The position numbers and the translations under genes are program-made. Under the pieces are notes generated by a model, which was not told the origin of the DNA, searched no databases, and saw only the letters and a list, made by a program, of their open reading frames with translations. Below, one piece after another: positions 1 to 8,447 of a DNA stretch of 64,000 nt. Origin of the DNA: Cytophagales bacterium (lineage in GTDB: Bacteria; Bacteroidota; Bacteroidia; Cytophagales; Cyclobacteriaceae); the NCBI GenBank assembly GCA_017303795.1, contig JAFLBR010000014.1, positions 1-64,000 on the forward strand, in the 5' to 3' direction. The first letter of the stretch is position 1; every line of letters begins with the position of its first letter.

Positions 1-57
1 TGACTGTTCGTTGAGTATCCCGATAATCTGGGCCTCCGTAAAGCGCATCTTCTTCAT
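1..57 (-). CDS. IS3-family transposase OrfA, N-terminus only (cut by window edge)
   Basis: The minus strand opens with ATG at 57 and reads MKKMRFTEAQIIGILNEQS up to the window edge. This is the typical start of IS3/IS911-group OrfA, the helix-turn-helix subunit (K-x-R-F-T-E-x-Q-I-I) that is fused to the DDE OrfB by programmed frameshift. Only 19 residues are visible, so intactness of the element cannot be judged. The neighbouring broken antitoxin gene suggests that insertions have disturbed this locus. Confidence 0.85.
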   Translation of the reverse strand, partial: MKKMRFTEAQIIGILNEQS

Positions 58-108
58 TTGCTGTTTTTGTTAGGTTAAAGTTAAAAAACTCTATTTTTAA
101 CCTGTTCA
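1..108 (-). mobile_element. Left end of an IS3-family insertion sequence (partial)
   Basis: The orfA start lies about 50 bp inside what should be the element's left end. On the minus strand a TGAACAGGTT sequence begins at 108, which would fit the 5'-TG terminus usual for IS3 elements. The exact end is inferred: the right terminus is outside the window, so inverted repeats and target duplication cannot be compared. Confidence 0.45.
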
Positions 109-130
109 AAAAAAACAGCCTAGTACCCGG

Positions 131-153
131 GTTCGACATTATAAATGTCGAAC
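131..153. repeat. 23-bp palindrome, hairpin family copy A
   Basis: GTTCGACATT, a 3-nt loop ATA, then AATGTCGAAC form a perfect 10-bp stem. A near-identical copy with loop ACA lies at 62233-62255 and a degenerate copy at 474-496. It overlaps the 3' end of the broken antitoxin gene and supplies that gene's last codons. Two related hairpins with different stem bases (TTCGGGATT/AATCCCGAA) lie at 62174 and 63678. Confidence 0.75.
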
Positions 154-392
154 AGTTTTTTTACTTAAGTACTTCTCCTTGATTTCCCGCATTACAACTT
201 TATGTGATCTGCCTTCACCACGTTCCAACTGCTCAATAGATTTGTTAATTGAGGCTTTTAATTCGGAGGGCAGAGTATCCCACCAGTCTTCATCAGCATC
301 ATTTCTGAGAATATCATAAATCAAATAGAGGATTGTTCATTTGCCTGCTCTATGTATTTATGAAGTTGTTCTTTCAATTGAGCTGTTTCCAT
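139..392 (-). pseudogene. Frameshifted type II antitoxin-like gene
   Basis: From ATG at 392 one frame reads METAQLKEQLHKYIEQANEQ and stops at 321. The next frame, open from about 336 to 139, continues ILYLIYDILRNDADEDWWDT and ends in an E-x-G-x-x-H-x-x-V-M motif. Together they match, as I recall the family, small Bacteroidota addiction-module antitoxins (about 75-80 residues; helical N-terminus, DWWD or similar centre, SHxxVM near the C-terminus). A single-base indel near 331-336 explains the split. The C-terminus runs into the palindrome at 131-153 rather than a usual stop, and no toxin gene is present beside it. It could be a sequencing error, but the odd C-terminus argues for decay. Confidence 0.6.
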
Positions 393-473
393 AGCTACTA
401 GATTTATTAATTCAATTAATAAATGTAAACGATTTTGTTTTCCAAATAGAATTAAAAATTCCATTTTATCTGG

Positions 474-496
474 GCTCGAAATTACAAAAGTCGAAC
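474..496. repeat. Degenerate copy B of the GTTCGACATT hairpin
   Basis: The stretch ends in AAGTCGAAC, followed by AGC as in copy C, but its other arm is CTCGAAATT, so pairing is imperfect. It lies between the broken antitoxin and the next gene. Spacing and the shared flank AGC suggest a decayed member of the same family as 131-153 and 62233-62255. Confidence 0.45.
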
Positions 497-580
497 AGCT
501 CGTAATAAAAAATATCTCTCCTCAGCGGATTGGGTTATACATTTTTATTACGGACCGTAAATTCTAAATTTTCTCGTCTC

Positions 581-1801
581 TTAGTTGCTAATTATTTCAA
601 ATTCGTTTTCCTTATCTGTAATAACTGAATAGTTCTGGTCTTTGAATGAAAGGTTTAATGTTTCATAAATCACTCCGTCCTTGTTAAAGAGTATTAATTT
701 ATTACTATGATTGATATTTGGTCCAAAATGTAATGACACTTGTCCTACTATCATTCCATATACATTCCCAGCGATTTTAAAAAGACTTGAAGTATTCACA
801 CGACTTGTCAGCATTTGGAGTGAATCATATACTTTACTTGTAGGAAAACTCCATTTTATCTTTCCTGAATTCCTATCATATGCTACTGTGAAATAATCTT
901 GGGTATTATCCTCCTTAGGGAAAAAATAGCCAGACGCGATGATTAAATGTTCTTCGGGATCATCAATTATTTTTTCTAGATAGTCAGATGGGGCGTCCCA
1001 TTGTAATTTTCCTTTCAGATTATATAGTTGCAAATTGTTAAGTCTTGGCTTTGATTGGGTTGCGAACAATAGTCTGTCACTCAATATGAGTTGGTGCCAA
1101 ATAAACTGGTTAGTTCTGGATAGTTCGAGTATCGTATCTACGTTTTGAAGATCAATTAAGTAGGTCTGAGTAGATCCTTCAGGGGTTATTAGTAATTGAT
1201 TGCTATTAGAAGTCCATAAATCGCCACCGTGAAAGATAATTGCCTTGTGTTGGCCTTCATTAGAGATATACCATTCCCATGTACCGGCTCCCTCACTATA
1301 ACTTCCTCCCGGTATACTATCAATAAATTGGAGGAGTTTATCCGCAACCTTAAACTTATATTTTACTATCCTACCTCCAAGTCCTCCGCCACGGTAGACA
1401 TCTGAAAACAGATATTCACCTATAAATTCATTCGGATTCCCGAAAGTACTATTCCATTTAATTCTATGTCCATCCAACAGTAAGTAATTTATATTTTGCT
1501 TGTTGTCTTTGCTTGCGCAAACTCTTAAAACTTGCTTGGTGATTGGGTTTACTCTATAAGAAACAATTGTATCTGAACAATTGATATATAACACCGAACT
1601 ATCTATTTTCAGTTTGGTCTGAATATATTTTGCGTTGCCTGTATAGATAATTTCATGCCTCGGATGGCGAAAATTATTCGTAGAGTCGTAAAGCCTCGTT
1701 TTATTTAATGTAGTATCCAGCTCAACAGACTCTTTTGTCTTTATCCTACAGGAGTTAAGCAATAATAAAGCTCCCCCAAAAAATATCAGAAATCTTCCCA
1801 T
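581..1801 (-). CDS. Hypothetical lipoprotein, possible beta-propeller
   Basis: The 406-residue protein starts with a hydrophobic stretch ending in LLLLNSC; Cys18 is a good lipobox cysteine, so it is probably exported and lipidated. I do not recognise a named family. The body is rich in beta-strand-like segments, and phrases such as AYDRNSGKIKWSF near residue 310 resemble PQQ/WD-type propeller repeats that compare stored values. It stands alone: the antitoxin remnant lies downstream and ahcY, on the same strand, is separated from it by a terminator. Function unknown. Confidence 0.7.
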   Translation of the reverse strand: MGRFLIFFGGALLLLNSCRIKTKESVELDTTLNKTRLYDSTNNFRHPRHEIIYTGNAKYIQTKLKIDSSVLYINCSDTIVSYRVNPITKQVLRVCASKDNKQNINYLLLDGHRIKWNSTFGNPNEFIGEYLFSDVYRGGGLGGRIVKYKFKVADKLLQFIDSIPGGSYSEGAGTWEWYISNEGQHKAIIFHGGDLWTSNSNQLLITPEGSTQTYLIDLQNVDTILELSRTNQFIWHQLILSDRLLFATQSKPRLNNLQLYNLKGKLQWDAPSDYLEKIIDDPEEHLIIASGYFFPKEDNTQDYFTVAYDRNSGKIKWSFPTSKVYDSLQMLTSRVNTSSLFKIAGNVYGMIVGQVSLHFGPNINHSNKLILFNKDGVIYETLNLSFKDQNYSVITDKENEFEIISN

Positions 1802-1868
1802 TTAAAATTTACTCTGTAAACATTTCGAATTTAGTCAATTACTCTATTTTTCTATTGGAGGTGAGTCC

Positions 1869-1903
1869 AAAAAAAAATCCCACAGCACCATGCCGCGGGA
1901 TTT
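1869..1903 (-). terminator. Intrinsic terminator of ahcY
   Basis: On the minus strand, AAATCCC and GGGATTT (903-897 with 881-875) form the outer stem, an inner GCA/TGC pairing extends it, and a run of T follows. It lies about 120 bp past the ahcY stop, in the right orientation. Confidence 0.7.
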
Positions 1904-1929
1904 CTCTCTATTTGCAAGCAGAGAGACAC

Positions 1930-1984
1930 CTCACCCCTAACCCACCTCATCCGGCCGTTGGCCACCTTCTCCAAAGGAGAAGGG
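1930..1984. repeat. CTTCTCCAAAGGAGAAG-type intergenic repeat
   Basis: Between ahcY and its terminator lies a GGCC-GTT-GGCC hairpin, then CCTTCTCC-AAA-GGAGAAGG (1965-1983). The text resembles the C-C-C-T-A-A-C-C-C ... T-C-T-C-C-A-A-A-G-G-A-G-A dispersed repeat common in Bacteroidota intergenic DNA. Only one copy is present here, so its repeat nature is taken from general knowledge. Confidence 0.4.
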
Positions 1985-2020
1985 AAGCGGCCTGAAGTAT
2001 TTTTAGGAGCTCGGTATATT

Positions 2021-3334
2021 TTAGTATCTGTAATACTCTGGTTTGAATGGTCCTTTCACAGGCACACCAATATACTTGGCTTGCTCTGATGTAAGCTCAT
2101 CCAACTCAACACCAATCTTCTTCAGGTGCAAGCTGGCCACTTTTTCATCCAGATGTTTCGGCAGCATATACACTTTGTTTTCGTACTTGCTGGTGTTGGT
2201 CCACAATTCAAGTTGAGCCAGCGTCTGGTTAGTAAATGAGTTAGACATTACAAACGAAGGGTGGCCCGTAGCGCAACCTAAGTTTACCAAACGACCTTCG
2301 GCCAACAAGATAATCTGGTTGCCACTTTTTAATGTGTATAAATCAACCTGTGGTTTTACTTCATCGCGCGTAGCGTTTTTCTTTAACCAGGCTACATCAA
2401 TCTCATTATCGAAGTGACCAATGTTACATACAATGGTTTTGTCTTTCATCATTTCAAAATGACGGCCCAACACAATACCAAAGTTACCGGTAGTGGTTAC
2501 TACAATGTCAGCATCTTTAATCGCATTGTCCATCTTCTTCACAGCAAAGCCATCCATAGCAGCCTGCAACGCACAGATCGGATCAATCTCGGTAACGATT
2601 ACGCGTGCACCAGCACCGCGCAACGAAGCAGCAGAACCTTTACCCACATCGCCATAACCGGCTACTACAGCTACTTTACCAGCCATCATCACATCGGTCG
2701 CTCTGCGGATTGAATCCACTAACGATTCTTTACAACCGTATTTGTTATCGAACTTGGATTTGGTTACCGAGTCGTTAATGTTGATGGCAGGCAATGGAAG
2801 TTTTCCATTTTGCTCACGTTCAATCAGGCGGTGTACCCCTGTGGTAGTTTCTTCCGAAATACCACGAATACCTTTAACCAGTTCAGGGTAACGATCCAAC
2901 ACCATGTTGGTTAAATCGCCACCATCATCCAAAATCATATTCAATGGCTGGCCACCTTCAAATGCAAAAAGTGTTTGTTCAATACACCAGTCAAATTCTT
3001 GTTCGTTCATACCTTTCCAGGCATATACCGGAATACCCGCTTTCGCGATAGCAGCCGCAGCATGGTCTTGTGTAGAAAAAATATTACACGATGACCAGGT
3101 AACTTCAGCACCCAGTTCAATTAAGGTTTCAATCAAAACTGCGGTTTGAATGGTCATGTGCAGGCAGCCGGCAACACGAGCGCCTTTCAAAGGCTTTTGT
3201 TTGCCAAATTCTTCGCGGATGGCCATAAGGCCTGGCATTTCGGCTTCGGCCAGTTTAATTTCTTTGCGGCCCCATTCGGCCAGACTAAGGTCTTTTACTT
3301 TAAATTTTGCCTTTTCGGATACGGTTGCAGACAT
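2021..3334 (-). CDS. ahcY: Adenosylhomocysteinase (S-adenosyl-L-homocysteine hydrolase)
   Basis: It reversibly splits S-adenosylhomocysteine to adenosine and homocysteine, clearing the inhibitory product of methyltransferases in the cytoplasm. The 437-residue length is normal. Visible family marks are the NAD-binding [10 protein letters not shown] (about 226-235), [10 protein letters not shown] with the catalytic lysine (about 189-198), CNIGHFDNE, and the C-terminal KPEYYRY that completes the neighbouring subunit's NAD site. The ATG at 3334 gives the usual N-terminus. It appears monocistronic, with a TACCTTTG promoter element upstream (3376-3383) and a terminator downstream. I saw no SAH or SAM riboswitch upstream. 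Confidence 0.98.
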   Translation of the reverse strand: MSATVSEKAKFKVKDLSLAEWGRKEIKLAEAEMPGLMAIREEFGKQKPLKGARVAGCLHMTIQTAVLIETLIELGAEVTWSSCNIFSTQDHAAAAIAKAGIPVYAWKGMNEQEFDWCIEQTLFAFEGGQPLNMILDDGGDLTNMVLDRYPELVKGIRGISEETTTGVHRLIEREQNGKLPLPAININDSVTKSKFDNKYGCKESLVDSIRRATDVMMAGKVAVVAGYGDVGKGSAASLRGAGARVIVTEIDPICALQAAMDGFAVKKMDNAIKDADIVVTTTGNFGIVLGRHFEMMKDKTIVCNIGHFDNEIDVAWLKKNATRDEVKPQVDLYTLKSGNQIILLAEGRLVNLGCATGHPSFVMSNSFTNQTLAQLELWTNTSKYENKVYMLPKHLDEKVASLHLKKIGVELDELTSEQAKYIGVPVKGPFKPEYYRY

Positions 3335-3375
3335 AGTGGTTTGTGTTTTTTACTTGTTTATAGAACACGAAGCGG

Positions 3376-3383
3376 CAAAGGTA
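3376..3383 (-). promoter_or_regulatory. Bacteroidota -7 element upstream of ahcY
   Basis: The minus strand carries TACCTTTG, an exact TAnnTTTG match, 42 bp before the ahcY start codon. No good TTTG -33 element was found at the expected spacing, so the call rests on the -7 box alone. Confidence 0.5.
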
Positions 3384-3464
3384 AAAGAAAGGGTTTAGAA
3401 TACCATATATATAGTTAAAGGAACTAATTACCTTCTGGTTTGTTTGAAGTTAAAATTTGATTGC

Positions 3465-4145
3465 ATGCAAAAGATTAAAATAGACATTGTATCGGATGTA
3501 GTGTGCCCGTGGTGTTATATCGGCAAACGCAGAATAGAAAAGGCCATTGACCAACTACAAGGCCAGTTTGAATTTGAGGTTTCTTACCTGCCCTTTGAGT
3601 TAAATTCGCAGGTGCCCAAAGCAGGCCTTGACCAGAAAGCCTACCTGGCCAACAAATTCGGGGGCAATGATCGCTTTATGCAACTTACCCAACATGTAAC
3701 TTCCGTTGCTGCCACTGAAGGTTTGCAATTTGATTTTAATAAACAAAAGGTAATGCCTAACACGCGCGATGCGCATCGCATTATCTGGTTCGCCAAACAA
3801 GAAGGAAAACAATTAGCCGTAAAAGAAGCTTACATGAGAGCTTACTTTGAAGAAGGCGTGGATTTATCTAAACCTGAAAATCTGATAAGCATTGCTGTGG
3901 CTTGTGGTTTATCTGAAGCTCGGGTTATTGCGCTGCTTAATTCTGACGAAGGCTTAGAGGAAGTTGTAACTATGGAACAACTCAATCAGCAACGCGGTGT
4001 AAGCGGGGTACCGTTTTATATTATTAACGATCAGTACGGTATTTCAGGTGCACAGCCTACAGATAGTTTTATACAAGCGCTTACGCAGATTGGCAGTGAA
4101 GTTGAAACGGCCAATGCATGTAATGTTGAGAGTAAAGAGTGTTGA
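3465..4145 (+). CDS. DsbA-family (FrnE-like) oxidoreductase
   Basis: The protein begins MQKIKIDIVSDVVCPWCYIG; CPWC is the thioredoxin-fold active site of the FrnE/2-hydroxychromene-2-carboxylate isomerase branch of the DsbA family. About 226 residues with an all-helical insertion and a cis-Pro loop (GVSGVPFYII) fit that branch. There is no signal peptide, so it should act in the cytoplasm on polyketide-like substrates or disulfides; the substrate cannot be told. An in-frame ATG at 3444 would add seven residues (MKLKFDC); 3465 is preferred because homologues begin just before the first beta strand. Its upstream region is shared with the divergent ahcY. Confidence 0.88.
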   Translation: MQKIKIDIVSDVVCPWCYIGKRRIEKAIDQLQGQFEFEVSYLPFELNSQVPKAGLDQKAYLANKFGGNDRFMQLTQHVTSVAATEGLQFDFNKQKVMPNTRDAHRIIWFAKQEGKQLAVKEAYMRAYFEEGVDLSKPENLISIAVACGLSEARVIALLNSDEGLEEVVTMEQLNQQRGVSGVPFYIINDQYGISGAQPTDSFIQALTQIGSEVETANACNVESKEC

Positions 4146-4208
4146 CCTCACCTCCCGCGAAACGCGGGACAGGCCCTGCCTTCTACTACATGAAACATTG
4201 AATCCTAA

Positions 4209-4242
4209 AGGCGTCAAGACGGCTTGGAGCCATCAGACGCCT
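4209..4242. terminator. Hairpin between convergent genes
   Basis: AGGCGTC pairs with GACGCCT and, inside it, GGCT pairs with AGCC. It sits between the converging stops at 4145 and 4252. No clear T-run follows, so a terminator role is inferred from position. A second hairpin, TCCCGCG-AAA-CGCGGGA, precedes it at about 4155-4171. Confidence 0.4.
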
Positions 4243-4251
4243 GTAAGAGTC

Positions 4252-5550
4252 TTATTTCTTTATTAACTCTGAATCTTTAATAATAGCTGTAAGTACGCTG
4301 GTGCGGCCATCATCCATGCGTGTCCAGATGGGTGTAATAATTCCTTTAAAGGCATCGATGTTGGTATAATCGCCAAAGAATTTTTCTTCGGTAGGAATAA
4401 AAGGCGTTTCACTAATCTTTACTTCTTTAAACGAACCGCCACCATCTACCGAGTATGCCAGATAGACATCGGTTTGCAAATCATCATACGCTCTGCGATC
4501 GTAATACACGATATAGATATAACCGGTTTCATCATCCACAGCAAGCCACGGCATAAACTGATGTTTACCGGCACCGTCCTGATTAATGCGAAGCGGTTGC
4601 GTCCAGAAATCGCCTTGATTGGTAGAACGCATAAACCAAATGTCGGTATCGTCTTCGCCATTACGCTGATCGGCCCACAGCAAATACAAACTTCCGTTCA
4701 ACCGGCTTTTGCTATTATCAATTTTTAACACGGGCATTCCATTGCTGCGACTAAGGCCGGGTATTTTCATAGCCCAACCACCTTCTTGTTTAGCAATGGC
4801 CAGATCGTTGGTAAGCCAGGTAGTGCCACCATCGAATGAGCGATCCATAAAGATTGTGCCTTGATTAGACCACGCTACAAATACGCGGCCCATCGCATCA
4901 ACAGCCGGTACTGCACCTTCGGCAGTGTTATCATCATCCACGCAATCGCCCGGTGTTTGGTTAATCTGTATGGCCTTGCTCCACTTTTTACCGGCACTGG
5001 TTGACATGCTGAACATAATATTAGAGTGACAATTTGGATCGGTTAATCCATACTTGTCAAACTGCGTCCATGTAGTATAAATGTTTTGCTTGCGCGGATG
5101 CACAGCCGGCCATTCTTTATCCTGATCGGCCGGAGGATTATGTCCAATCGATTCACCTTCACTCCACGTTTCTCCACCATCGGTTGATTTTTGAACCACA
5201 ATGCGATCGAGCCACGCATCATTACTACGACCTTCACCACTTGGGTCGGCTAAATGAAAATAATAGAAGTCACCTTTCACATCGCTGATCACAGCCGGAT
5301 CGCCATACACGCCAAAAGGAGATTTCAACTCGGTAGTTTTCCAGCTTAAACCGCCATCTTTTGTAAAAATGGCTTTGTTCAACACCACGCCTGCTAAAAT
5401 ATTTTTCGGATTTTTCCGGTTAATGGCAATGCTGGGTTCCAGTGGCGGATAAACTCCTTCTACCTGTGTGGCGATAGTCAGATTTTTAAATTGTGCCTGA
5501 ACCTGAGCCGCGCTTAAAATAATTACCAATGCAAAAATTACTCTGCTCAT
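4252..5550 (-). CDS. Secreted Asp-box (BNR) repeat beta-propeller protein
   Basis: A signal peptide (MSRVIFALVIILSAAQVQAQ) is followed by at least five Asp-box-like motifs: TKDGGLSW, STDGGETW, SFDGGTTW, STNQGDFW and SVDGGGSF. Such repeats mark sialidase-like and other six- or seven-bladed propellers. I see no convincing sialidase arginine triad or RIP motif, so exo-sialidase activity is not claimed. It is the last gene of a three-gene operon with an SGNH hydrolase (3-bp gap) and a CocE-type hydrolase, suggesting extracellular or periplasmic turnover of an ester or peptide substrate. Confidence 0.8.
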   Translation of the reverse strand: MSRVIFALVIILSAAQVQAQFKNLTIATQVEGVYPPLEPSIAINRKNPKNILAGVVLNKAIFTKDGGLSWKTTELKSPFGVYGDPAVISDVKGDFYYFHLADPSGEGRSNDAWLDRIVVQKSTDGGETWSEGESIGHNPPADQDKEWPAVHPRKQNIYTTWTQFDKYGLTDPNCHSNIMFSMSTSAGKKWSKAIQINQTPGDCVDDDNTAEGAVPAVDAMGRVFVAWSNQGTIFMDRSFDGGTTWLTNDLAIAKQEGGWAMKIPGLSRSNGMPVLKIDNSKSRLNGSLYLLWADQRNGEDDTDIWFMRSTNQGDFWTQPLRINQDGAGKHQFMPWLAVDDETGYIYIVYYDRRAYDDLQTDVYLAYSVDGGGSFKEVKISETPFIPTEEKFFGDYTNIDAFKGIITPIWTRMDDGRTSVLTAIIKDSELIKK

Positions 5551-5553
5551 TTT

Positions 5554-6255
5554 CTATAGATGCTTTAATTCTTTCAATACTTCAACCCAGTGTTGATACC
5601 CAACGGCATTCAAATGCAATCCATCGTACGTGTACTTCACATCCAATTTTCCCTGACTGTCAATAAACTTACCATACAAATCTATATACGTGTAACGCAT
5701 ACGCGTAGCATAACGTGCAAGTTGATCGTTTATGGTGTTGATGTGATTGCTGTTGTTAAACTGTTGTGGGAAACGCTCAACCGTTTCGTTAACCGGAAGT
5801 ATGCTTTGAATAAAAATTTTGGTTTTAGGCGAACCTGCTTTCACTTTTGAGATTATGCTGAACATATTTTCCAGAATAACTTCGTCTGGTATCTTTTTGG
5901 AAAGATCGTTGGTGCCAATCAAAACAAACAGAGATGAAGGCTTCAGTTTAACAATGTCATCAATACGCGCTAACACACCAAAAGTATTATCGCCCGATAT
6001 ACCGCGATTAATTACCGTGGAGTCTTTCAATAACTGTTTCCACTTACCACCCTCGGTAATACTATTACCCAGAAATACAATTTTGCCCGGCACCACGGCT
6101 TCCTTCTTAAACTTTTCCATCCGCACCCAATAATGTTCGGGCATGTTGGGAATAGTATCGTAAGGCCGCTTCTGCGCGAATGTACTTATTGAAGTAAGAG
6201 CGAGTAATGGTATTACTATCCATATTTTTGAGATGGATTGATTTAAGTTTTTCAT
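5554..6255 (-). CDS. Secreted SGNH/GDSL-family hydrolase
   Basis: After a signal peptide ending near STFAQ come all four SGNH blocks: GNSITEG with the nucleophilic Ser, the block II Gly in GISGDNTFG, GTND in block III, and DGLHLN with the catalytic Asp/His. At 233 residues it is of usual size for a periplasmic esterase or acetylhydrolase. Its start overlaps the stop of the upstream CocE-type hydrolase in an ATGA, so the two are probably translationally coupled. Natural substrate unknown; SGNH enzymes often deacetylate glycans or hydrolyse platelet-activating-factor-like lipids. Confidence 0.88.
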   Translation of the reverse strand: MKNLNQSISKIWIVIPLLALTSISTFAQKRPYDTIPNMPEHYWVRMEKFKKEAVVPGKIVFLGNSITEGGKWKQLLKDSTVINRGISGDNTFGVLARIDDIVKLKPSSLFVLIGTNDLSKKIPDEVILENMFSIISKVKAGSPKTKIFIQSILPVNETVERFPQQFNNSNHINTINDQLARYATRMRYTYIDLYGKFIDSQGKLDVKYTYDGLHLNAVGYQHWVEVLKELKHL

Positions 6256-8147
6256 TTTTTAAAGGTATCAATTTTTGTATTCAGCTTTTCACCACCACCA
6301 ATCTCAACCACCGATGAGCCATATACTTTTATTGTTGCCTTTACAAAGTCTTCGGCATTGGCCTTATAAATATTGTCCACATACTTCTGCGGATTGCGAT
6401 CGATATAGGGAAACCAGGTGCTGTGAATCTGCACCATTATTTTATGGCCTTTCTTAAACGTATGCAGAATATCCTGCAGGGTAACATTCACATCGGTTAC
6501 TTCACCAGGCTTAAATGGTTCGGGCTTTTCAAAACTATTGCGCCAGCGACCACGAAACACTTCGTGGCGAACCAATTGCTGATAGCCACCCATAATAATA
6601 TTATTAGGATTATGCTTGTAGCTGGGATGATCATTTGGATACACATCAATCAACTTCACAATAAAATCGGCATCGGTGCTGCTAATGGCTACTTTCAGTT
6701 TCGCCATAATTTCACCGGCAAGGGTTACGTCATCTGTTAAGGCTTCGGTTTCAAATGTAATTACATCGGGTCGCGAGGCCGCATGGCGCTGATCGTCTGT
6801 CATAAACCTGCGCGGTGTAAACGTTAAGCCTTCCGTTTGCGAAACATAGGGTACCGGTTTAGCCGGATCGCTTACATACTCAAAAGTAGCATCGGGTTTC
6901 AAAGGTTGGTTAACTGATAATTTTCCATTCTCACCAAAATAAAGTTTAACCGGAGGAATTCCCTTGGGCGGCCATTCGGCAAATTGTCTCCAGGTTTTAA
7001 GTCCGCAATCAAACATATACGCCTCGGGCATATTTGCGCTTACATTGTCCTTCAGCAATGAATTAAAAAACTTGCGTTCTATTTCGCGTTGATAAAAAGT
7101 AGAAAGACTATCGCCAAAATAAATATGGTTCACGGCCTGAAACCCAGTTTCGCGCGCCCAATCGCCATGGCTCCACGGGCCCATTACAATAGTGTTTTGC
7201 GCAGCCGGACTGCTGGCTTCAATGCTTTTATAAATATTAAGTGGGCCGTAAAGATCTTCCGCATCGTACCACCCGCCTACTGTCATTACCGCATGTTTTA
7301 CATTTTTAAGGTGCGGTAACAAATTTCTTTTTTGCCAGAAGTCGTCATAGTTAGGGTGATCGATTATCTGTTGCCAGAAAAAATTATCGTGATGATATTT
7401 TTCCGTCACGTTTTTCAATGGGCCTAAATCGAGATTAAAATCATAGCCATCTTTAGGCGCATCTTTATAAAAGCGCATGATCTTATCCATAAACCAATCT
7501 TGTTTGGTCTGGCCTTCTTTCTGATAACCAAACACACCAAAGGCTGCGGTATAACTTTGCAGGTAAGCACCATTATGGTGAAAGTCATCGAACCAGAAAT
7601 CGGAAATGGGCGCTTGTGGCGATGAAGCTTTTAATGCCGGGTGTGCATCGGGAATAGCCGCAGCGGTATAGAAGCCGGGATATGAAATTCCATACATACC
7701 TACCCGACCATTATTGCTTTTCAGATTTTTAGTTAACCAGTCAATGGTATCCCATGTATCCGAACTTTCGTCAATATCTTTTTTATTCTTCCGGTCGTTG
7801 CCGGGAATGTTAGGCCGCATGTTATCAAAGGTACCTTCGCTCATGTACCGGCCACGCACATCCTGAAATACCAGAATGTATTTGTCCTGAATTAAAAACC
7901 GTGATGGATAACCACCTGTTTTGTAATTACTGTAATTGGATGCATTGTAACACGTACGATTTAATAAAATCGGGTACTTCTGCGATTGATCTTTAGGGGT
8001 ATAAACAACCGCAAAAAGTTTTATGCCATCACGCATAGGAATCTGCACCTCGGCTAAATCGTAGTGCGTGCGCAGGTAAACCGAATCAGCATTTTGGGCG
8101 AAGGCTGCTCCTGAGCAAACCAACACCAACAGGGTAAGAAATTTCAT
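6252..8147 (-). CDS. CocE/NonD-family hydrolase (X-Pro dipeptidyl-peptidase-like)
   Basis: The protein has the S15/CocE layout: an alpha/beta hydrolase domain with the nucleophile in GMYGISYPGF, a helical cap, DAEDLYGP and the catalytic His in GPWSHGDW, then a C-terminal jelly-roll (about residues 400-620) ending in the family's V-x-I-H-S-T-W-F-P. I place the start at ATG 8147 because it gives a clean signal peptide (MKFLTLLVLVCSGAAFAQ); the longer frame back to 8222 has no such start. About 631 residues. Members hydrolyse acyl-peptides, glutaryl-7-ACA or cocaine-like esters; the substrate here is open. First gene of the operon 8147-4252. Confidence 0.9.
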   Translation of the reverse strand: MKFLTLLVLVCSGAAFAQNADSVYLRTHYDLAEVQIPMRDGIKLFAVVYTPKDQSQKYPILLNRTCYNASNYSNYKTGGYPSRFLIQDKYILVFQDVRGRYMSEGTFDNMRPNIPGNDRKNKKDIDESSDTWDTIDWLTKNLKSNNGRVGMYGISYPGFYTAAAIPDAHPALKASSPQAPISDFWFDDFHHNGAYLQSYTAAFGVFGYQKEGQTKQDWFMDKIMRFYKDAPKDGYDFNLDLGPLKNVTEKYHHDNFFWQQIIDHPNYDDFWQKRNLLPHLKNVKHAVMTVGGWYDAEDLYGPLNIYKSIEASSPAAQNTIVMGPWSHGDWARETGFQAVNHIYFGDSLSTFYQREIERKFFNSLLKDNVSANMPEAYMFDCGLKTWRQFAEWPPKGIPPVKLYFGENGKLSVNQPLKPDATFEYVSDPAKPVPYVSQTEGLTFTPRRFMTDDQRHAASRPDVITFETEALTDDVTLAGEIMAKLKVAISSTDADFIVKLIDVYPNDHPSYKHNPNNIIMGGYQQLVRHEVFRGRWRNSFEKPEPFKPGEVTDVNVTLQDILHTFKKGHKIMVQIHSTWFPYIDRNPQKYVDNIYKANAEDFVKATIKVYGSSVVEIGGGEKLNTKIDTFKK

Positions 8148-8254
8148 AGCGGTAAGATTTCTACAGCCTGAAAAATACAGATAAGGCAAGCCAACTACAA
8201 TATTTTTATGGTGAGCTCCCATAACCAGGTCTTAGCCACACAAAATATTTTACT

Positions 8255-8262
8255 TATCTTTG
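8255..8262 (+). promoter_or_regulatory. -7 element of the vapBC-like operon
   Basis: TATCTTTG is an exact TAnnTTTG match 20 bp before the antitoxin start. It lies in the short space between the divergent hydrolase operon and the toxin-antitoxin pair. TTAG at 8232-8235 is a weak candidate for the -33 element. Confidence 0.5.
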
Positions 8263-8282
8263 GAAATAGTCAACATTCCGTC

Positions 8283-8447
8283 ATGGTTATTAAGTTGAAG
8301 AAAAATACTACCTCTAAACAATTGAACGAAAAGCTTCTAAACCGGAAACCTGCCAAGGTAATTCAGGCCAAAAAACATTTGGGAAAAGTGAATTGGGGCG
8401 AAGACCCGCTTGCATACCAAAAACGTAAGCGAAATGAATGGGATTAG
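8283..8447 (+). CDS. Antitoxin of a VapBC-like pair
   Basis: A 54-residue basic protein beginning MVIKLKKNTTSKQLNEKL and ending in an acidic-aromatic tail (RNEWD). Its position, size and 14-bp overlap with a PIN-domain gene identify it as the cognate antitoxin. The upstream extension to 8208 lacks antitoxin character and lies before the promoter element, so ATG 8283 is chosen. The N-terminus probably binds DNA and autoregulates the operon, while the C-terminus should wrap the toxin active site. Both are family-level inferences. Confidence 0.8.
   Translation: MVIKLKKNTTSKQLNEKLLNRKPAKVIQAKKHLGKVNWGEDPLAYQKRKRNEWD

Noticed and set aside
2414-3149. Several plus-strand frames of 80-100 residues inside ahcY
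   Set aside because: They are antisense to a highly conserved enzyme and have no recognisable features.
3335-3440. SAH/SAM riboswitch upstream of ahcY
   Set aside because: No conserved stem-loops or pseudoknot pattern found; region is short, AT-rich and has a plain -7 box.
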